From assembly GCA_018649885.1 (NCBI GenBank), contig JABIHA010000035.1:27200-91199 (forward strand): DNA of 64,000 nucleotides, given 5' to 3'. Positions within the stretch are counted from its first letter, which is position 1. Each line of letters begins with the position of its first letter. This DNA comes from Bacteriovoracaceae bacterium. Its GTDB lineage: Bacteria > Bdellovibrionota > Bacteriovoracia > Bacteriovoracales > Bacteriovoracaceae. Positions 60,732 through 64,000 of this stretch are shown here, in pieces. Both the position numbers and the translations under genes were made by a program. The notes beneath the pieces are model-generated. The model made no database searches. It was not told where the DNA came from and was given only the letters and a program-made list of their open reading frames with translations.

Positions 60732-61805
60732 GTGGATAGAGTAAGTAAGTATGTTGAAAAGGCTGATGGGGGGAAGATCAAATGCACCCTTTGCCCCCGC
60801 TACTGCGCCCTCAGTGATGGGCAGAGAGGCCTATGCTTTGTACGGGGGAGGCGCGGCGATGATATTGTTCTCCACACTTACGGTCGATCAAGTGGTTTTT
60901 GTATCGATCCCATTGAAAAAAAACCTCTCAATCATTTTTTACCAGGAACGCCCACACTTTCATTTGGCACCGCCGGTTGCAATTTAACTTGTCAATTTTG
61001 CCAAAACTGGGACATTAGTAAATCAAAAGAAATGGATAGGTTGCAAAGCAGTGCAATGCCCGAAGATATTGTGGCCATGGCAAAGTCTACAGGTTGTCGC
61101 TCACTCGCCTACACCTACAATGATCCGATTATTTTTTTAGAATACGCTAAAGATGTAGCACTAGAGGCAAAGCGCTTTGACATAAAATCAGTGGCAGTGA
61201 CTGCTGGTTATATGACTCCAAAAGCAAGGGAGGAGTTTTTCTCTTTTATTGATGCTACCAATGTTGACTTGAAAGGATTCGATCCAAAGTTTTACCAAAA
61301 AACTTGTGGGGCCGAGCTTGAGGTTGTTCTTGAAACTCTCTGCTACATTCATCACCACACCAATGTATGGCTGGAGCTCACCACCTTGTTGATTCCAGGA
61401 CAAAATGATTCTGAGGCTGAGCTGAACAAACTTTGTGGGTGGGTTGCTGAAAACTTAGGTCTTTTTACACCCATCCATTTTACTAGTTTTCACCCTGATT
61501 ATAAAATGACTCATCTTGAAAGCACTCCCACCTCAACACTTCTTAGGGCATATAGTATAGCAAAGAGTTATGGACTCAAATTTGTATACACAGGAAATGT
61601 TCACCACGAGAGTACCTCCAGCACATATTGTCACCATTGTGGGGAGTGCTTGATTGCAAGAGATTGGTTTAATCTGAAGTCTTGGAATCTAGTTGATTCC
61701 GGTAAGTGCAAATTTTGTGGAACTCAGTGCCCAGGAGTTTTTGAAGATGACTGCGGAAACTGGGGAGACAAAAGGCAACCTCTTGAGATAAGTAACTTAT
61801 TCTAA
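60732..61805 (+). CDS. amrS: AmmeMemoRadiSam radical SAM enzyme
   Basis: A 357-residue radical SAM protein from GTG 60732 (AGGAG six bases upstream). Cys near residues 18, 21, 25 and 34 (CTLCPRYCALSDGQRGLCF) form an N-terminal cluster. The radical SAM CxxxCxxC is GTAGCNLTCQFCQNWDIS (near 80), followed by TYNDPIIFLEYA and VDLKGFDPKFY. A C-terminal zinc-ribbon-like pair (YCHHCG ... CKFCGTQCPG) is also present. This matches the PflX/AmrS-type enzymes that accompany AMMECR1 and MEMO proteins. The pathway product is unknown. Confidence 0.92.
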   Translation: MDRVSKYVEKADGGKIKCTLCPRYCALSDGQRGLCFVRGRRGDDIVLHTYGRSSGFCIDPIEKKPLNHFLPGTPTLSFGTAGCNLTCQFCQNWDISKSKEMDRLQSSAMPEDIVAMAKSTGCRSLAYTYNDPIIFLEYAKDVALEAKRFDIKSVAVTAGYMTPKAREEFFSFIDATNVDLKGFDPKFYQKTCGAELEVVLETLCYIHHHTNVWLELTTLLIPGQNDSEAELNKLCGWVAENLGLFTPIHFTSFHPDYKMTHLESTPTSTLLRAYSIAKSYGLKFVYTGNVHHESTSSTYCHHCGECLIARDWFNLKSWNLVDSGKCKFCGTQCPGVFEDDCGNWGDKRQPLEISNLF

Positions 61806-61921
61806 CTGTTTTTACAGGGACAAGCCTTGACGGTGTATATTTTGCTATTATCTTAGCTTGTCTGTGTGTGTTCATGCACATCTGATAAATAGCAAAAAAT
61901 GAAGATTTGGGAGAAAAAAAG

Positions 61922-62848
61922 ATGAATAAGGCAGAACTTAAACAAAAACTAACTAAGCTGCAATATAAAGTGACGCAAGAAGATGGAACTGAAAAACCTT
62001 TTGATAATGAATATTGGGATAATAAGGAACAGGGAATCTATGTCGATATTGTCTCAGGAGAGCCACTTTTTAGCTCTAGCGACAAGTACCAATCTGGAAC
62101 AGGCTGGCCTAGTTTTTACAATATTTTAGAAACAGAAAATATTGTTAAAAAAGAAGACCGCTCATTCTTTTTTAGAAAGCGGGTGGAAGTAAGATCTAAA
62201 ACTGCTAATTCTCATCTTGGCCACGTTTTCAGTGATGGGCCAGCTCCAACAGGGCTGCGCTATTGTATTAATTCAGCTTCCCTCAGATTTGTTAAAGTGG
62301 ATCAACTTGAAAGCGAAGGTTATGGAGAGTATAAAAAAATATTTGAAAAACCAGATTTAAATACTGAGCTTGCTACCTTTGGTGCTGGATGCTTTTGGGG
62401 GGTTGAAAGCTTATTTGAGGCAGTAGAAGGGGTTTCTTCTGTTGTTTCAGGATATATGGGCGGAAGTGATAGTAGTGCTAACTATCAAAGAGTCAGCTCT
62501 GGAGATACCTTGCATACTGAGGTTGTTCATATTGTATTTGATCCCAAGGTTGTGACTTATGAATATTTGATAAAGTATTTTTTTAGACTTCACGACCCAA
62601 CTCAAAACAATCGCCAAGGGCCAGATGAAGGGTTTCAGTATAGATCTGTGATATTTGCTCATAGCGAAGAACAAATGGCGACTGCCACTAGTGAAAAGCA
62701 GGTTTTTGATGATTCAAAAGTTTTTGATAAGGCCTCCGTGACAGCAATTGAAAAGGCCATGAAGTTTTATCCTGCCGAAGACTACCATCAAAATTTTTAC
62801 CAAAATCATCCAGAGAAACAGGTTTGTCACATTCTTAGAGATAAGTGA
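61922..62848 (+). CDS. msrBA: Fused methionine sulfoxide reductase MsrB-MsrA
   Basis: About 308 residues from ATG 61922 (GGGAG upstream). The first ~140 residues are Msr[35 protein letters not shown], with the catalytic Cys in RYCINS. The zinc CxxC pairs are absent. The second part (about 150-308) is Msr[16 protein letters not shown] with the catalytic Cys, [15 protein letters not shown] and the conserved [12 protein letters not shown] end. The protein reduces both R- and S-methionine sulfoxide. No signal peptide, so cytosolic. Confidence 0.92.
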   Translation: MNKAELKQKLTKLQYKVTQEDGTEKPFDNEYWDNKEQGIYVDIVSGEPLFSSSDKYQSGTGWPSFYNILETENIVKKEDRSFFFRKRVEVRSKTANSHLGHVFSDGPAPTGLRYCINSASLRFVKVDQLESEGYGEYKKIFEKPDLNTELATFGAGCFWGVESLFEAVEGVSSVVSGYMGGSDSSANYQRVSSGDTLHTEVVHIVFDPKVVTYEYLIKYFFRLHDPTQNNRQGPDEGFQYRSVIFAHSEEQMATATSEKQVFDDSKVFDKASVTAIEKAMKFYPAEDYHQNFYQNHPEKQVCHILRDK

Positions 62849-62910
62849 TTTTGAAAAGACCAACTTTTGAGACTTTATTGGTCGCAAAAGTTGGTTGTGG
62901 TTTTCAAAAT
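62848..62910. terminator. Long bidirectional hairpin between msrBA and the phosphatase gene
   Basis: Outer arms ATTTTGAAAA (62848-62857) and TTTTCAAAAT (62901-62910) and inner arms CCAACTTTTG (62860-62869) and CAAAAGTTGG (62885-62894) are each perfect 10-bp inverted repeats, nested. They fill the whole gap between two convergent stops, ending transcription from both sides. Confidence 0.7.
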
Positions 62911-63570
62911 TTAATTTCCAAGCAATTCATTCATAAATTTCTTATTTTTAAAAAATTTAGCGGCGAGGTAGTCGGCCAATTTTTTTCCAGCACGTATATC
63001 TGAGGGATAGTGAACCCCACCTAGCATTCGATTTTTTGCAATGGCATTGGCCCTTTTAAAAAACTTCTTGGCCCTTTTTGGAAATTTAAATGAAAGAGCG
63101 TAGGCCATGATTCTTGAAACACTTGCGTGTCCACTTGGAAAACTCTTTCCAGCAGGGCGTTTAACACATGGCTCAATTTCTTCAAATTTTACAAAAGGCC
63201 TAGGCCTTTTAAAATGGTTCTTTGCTTTCATGCTAGGAATGCCTGCCTTGAGAAAGTACTTTAAGAAAAATGGTCTCAGCTTTCTCACTTCTTTTTTTGT
63301 AAGTGGACCATCTTTACCTCCAAAAAAATTCTTTAAGCTTACCTTTTCTTCCTTGGAGGCCAACTCACATTCTTCATCTGTTCTGGTTACTTGATAGTTC
63401 ATCAATGTATTGTAGTCCTCTTGTTCTTCCACAGAGCTGTCTTCAGGAGGAGTCCCCAGTATTTTCACCCAATCATGACCAGGTTTTGCATGAGAGTTTT
63501 GCGCTGAAAAAACAGATAAAAAGAGTAGCCCAATAATAAAAGAGGACCTCGCCATTACTAATATGTTCAT
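62911..63570 (-). CDS. Exported class A acid phosphatase, PAP2 family
   Basis: About 219 residues from ATG 63570, with AAGGATG upstream and the signal peptide ARSSFIIGLLFLSVFSAQNSHA. An in-frame start 18 codons upstream would bury the signal. The three PAP2 motifs are visible: KNHFKRPRPFVK, KSFPSGHAS, and KNRMLGGVHYPSD (His and Asp of the catalytic pair). No membrane helices beyond the signal, so it is a soluble periplasmic non-specific acid phosphatase. It releases phosphate from nucleotides and sugar phosphates. Confidence 0.88.
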   Translation of the reverse strand: MNILVMARSSFIIGLLFLSVFSAQNSHAKPGHDWVKILGTPPEDSSVEEQEDYNTLMNYQVTRTDEECELASKEEKVSLKNFFGGKDGPLTKKEVRKLRPFFLKYFLKAGIPSMKAKNHFKRPRPFVKFEEIEPCVKRPAGKSFPSGHASVSRIMAYALSFKFPKRAKKFFKRANAIAKNRMLGGVHYPSDIRAGKKLADYLAAKFFKNKKFMNELLGN

Positions 63571-63866
63571 AAAAACATCCTTGTTCCTTAGTTTGGTATT
63601 AGGAATTTTTCGGATGCAAGGCAAATGGCCTTAATTTGAAAGATGGTTTTCTCAGATAAATGAAATATTCAGAAAAGTTTTCCACCTTTTTGATTGCTGC
63701 CCCAGAAATTAGAGCTTGGTCTTAAACTTTTTTCCGATATAACTGACTATGGACATGTTTCACTGCTGGTGAAAATTAATAAATAATTAAGAGACTAGGG
63801 CCCTACAATCTTTGCCCTCTACTTTATACCTCGCCTCCCAAAACTTGATCTAGACTCTAAAGGTCC

Positions 63867-63918
63867 ATTCTCGACACATACTTTACATTTTATTCTCGAT
63901 ACATGGTTTACACTTTTT
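63867..63918 (+). repeat. Two ~25-bp direct repeats at the left end of an IS-like element
   Basis: ATTCTCGACACATACTTTAC and ATTCTCGATACATGGTTTAC start adjacent copies at 63867 and 63892 with a 25-bp period. They lie upstream of a transposase start and look like end-binding sites. Confidence 0.55.
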
Positions 63919-63944
63919 AAGGTACTGCAAACAAAGGGGGTTGC

Positions 63945-64000
63945 ATGCCTTGGAAGGAATCTTCGGTTATGAATGAAAGAATGAAATTCGTTATGAGAGC
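63945..64000 (+). CDS. IS481-like transposase, N-terminal fragment
   Basis: An open frame from ATG 63945 (AAAGGGGG just upstream) to the edge encodes MPWKESSVMNERMKFVMR. This is the recognisable start of helix-turn-helix/integrase-core transposases of the IS481 kind, whose N-termini read MPWKE...MDERxxFV. The rest, including the DDE catalytic residues, lies outside the window, so integrity cannot be judged. Confidence 0.6.
   Translation, partial: MPWKESSVMNERMKFVMR

Larger units (their letters stand above)
63867..64000 (+). mobile_element. Left end of an IS481-like insertion sequence, truncated by the window
   Basis: The repeats at 63867-63918 followed by a transposase N-terminus at 63945 indicate the left end of an insertion sequence. 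The exact boundary and target duplication cannot be seen because the element runs off the right edge. Confidence 0.5.

Noticed and set aside
1..64000. tRNA, rRNA and CRISPR arrays
   Set aside because: Looked for in the gaps between genes; no cloverleaf-like sequence, rRNA signature or regularly spaced repeats seen.

Overview
The window is A+T-rich, densely coded Gram-negative DNA with many TTG and GTG starts and a high share of exported hydrolases. These include a V8-like protease, a NamZ-type muramidase, an AmiC-type amidase, endonuclease I, a class A acid phosphatase and two HExxH proteins. With a complete chemotaxis operon and a DUF4266/DUF3570/ApbE locus, this suggests a predatory or scavenging relative of Bdellovibrio, most likely a Bacteriovorax/Halobacteriovorax-type bacterium. 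That assignment is inference: no rRNA or tRNA gene is visible.

Layout. 0-4.7 kb: the start of a secreted protein running off the left edge, an exported alpha/beta hydrolase, small unknowns, a UbiG-like methyltransferase, and an unusual pair of a KfrA-like DNA-binding protein with a FliM middle domain standing alone. 4.7-8.2 kb: a Na+/K+-ATPase-like P-type pump coupled to a tandem universal stress protein. 8.4-13.1 kb: protease, ATP-grasp enzyme, muramidase, hydrolase, amidase. 13.2-16.4 kb: a CaiB-type CoA-transferase/racemase and FadJ operon. 16.5-20.7 kb: a large repeat-containing lipoprotein, a dicarboxylate/glutamate symporter and an acyltransferase. 20.8-29.8 kb: an inverted-architecture chemoreceptor, then cheA-cheW-receptor (frameshifted)-cheR-cheD/cheB. 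29.8-39.6 kb: DksA-like zinc-finger protein, NhaC-type antiporter, ribosomal protein bS21, an exported Ppx/GppA-like protein, an HExxH protein, a FAN1-type nuclease and an MscS channel. 39.6-42.5 kb: a degenerate stretch with a 50-bp tandem repeat, an HNH gene with an in-frame stop and an M35-like protease gene split at an A7 run. 42.5-46.5 kb: an ABC-2 exporter operon and GreB. 46.6-51.8 kb: a CHASE2 cyclase and a DUF4266-DUF3570-ApbE-thioredoxin operon. 52-57.4 kb: sirtuin, EndA, small proteins, a 2H phosphoesterase and a methyltransferase pair. 57.6-61.8 kb: the three AmmeMemoRadiSam genes with an HNH gene between them. 61.9-64 kb: an MsrB-MsrA fusion, an acid phosphatase and the left end of an IS481-like element cut by the window edge.

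The best leads for an undescribed system are: (1) the four-gene flavinylation/thioredoxin operon with its tiny GGGCGCN-tailed lipoprotein; (2) the KfrA-like/FliM-middle-domain pair; (3) the chemoreceptor whose two PilJ-like sensor modules lie behind the signalling domain; (4) the AmmeMemoRadiSam trio. Three genes carry reading-frame lesions (25.5, 40.8 and 41.85 kb). One of these sits on a canonical A-AAA-AAA slippery heptamer.
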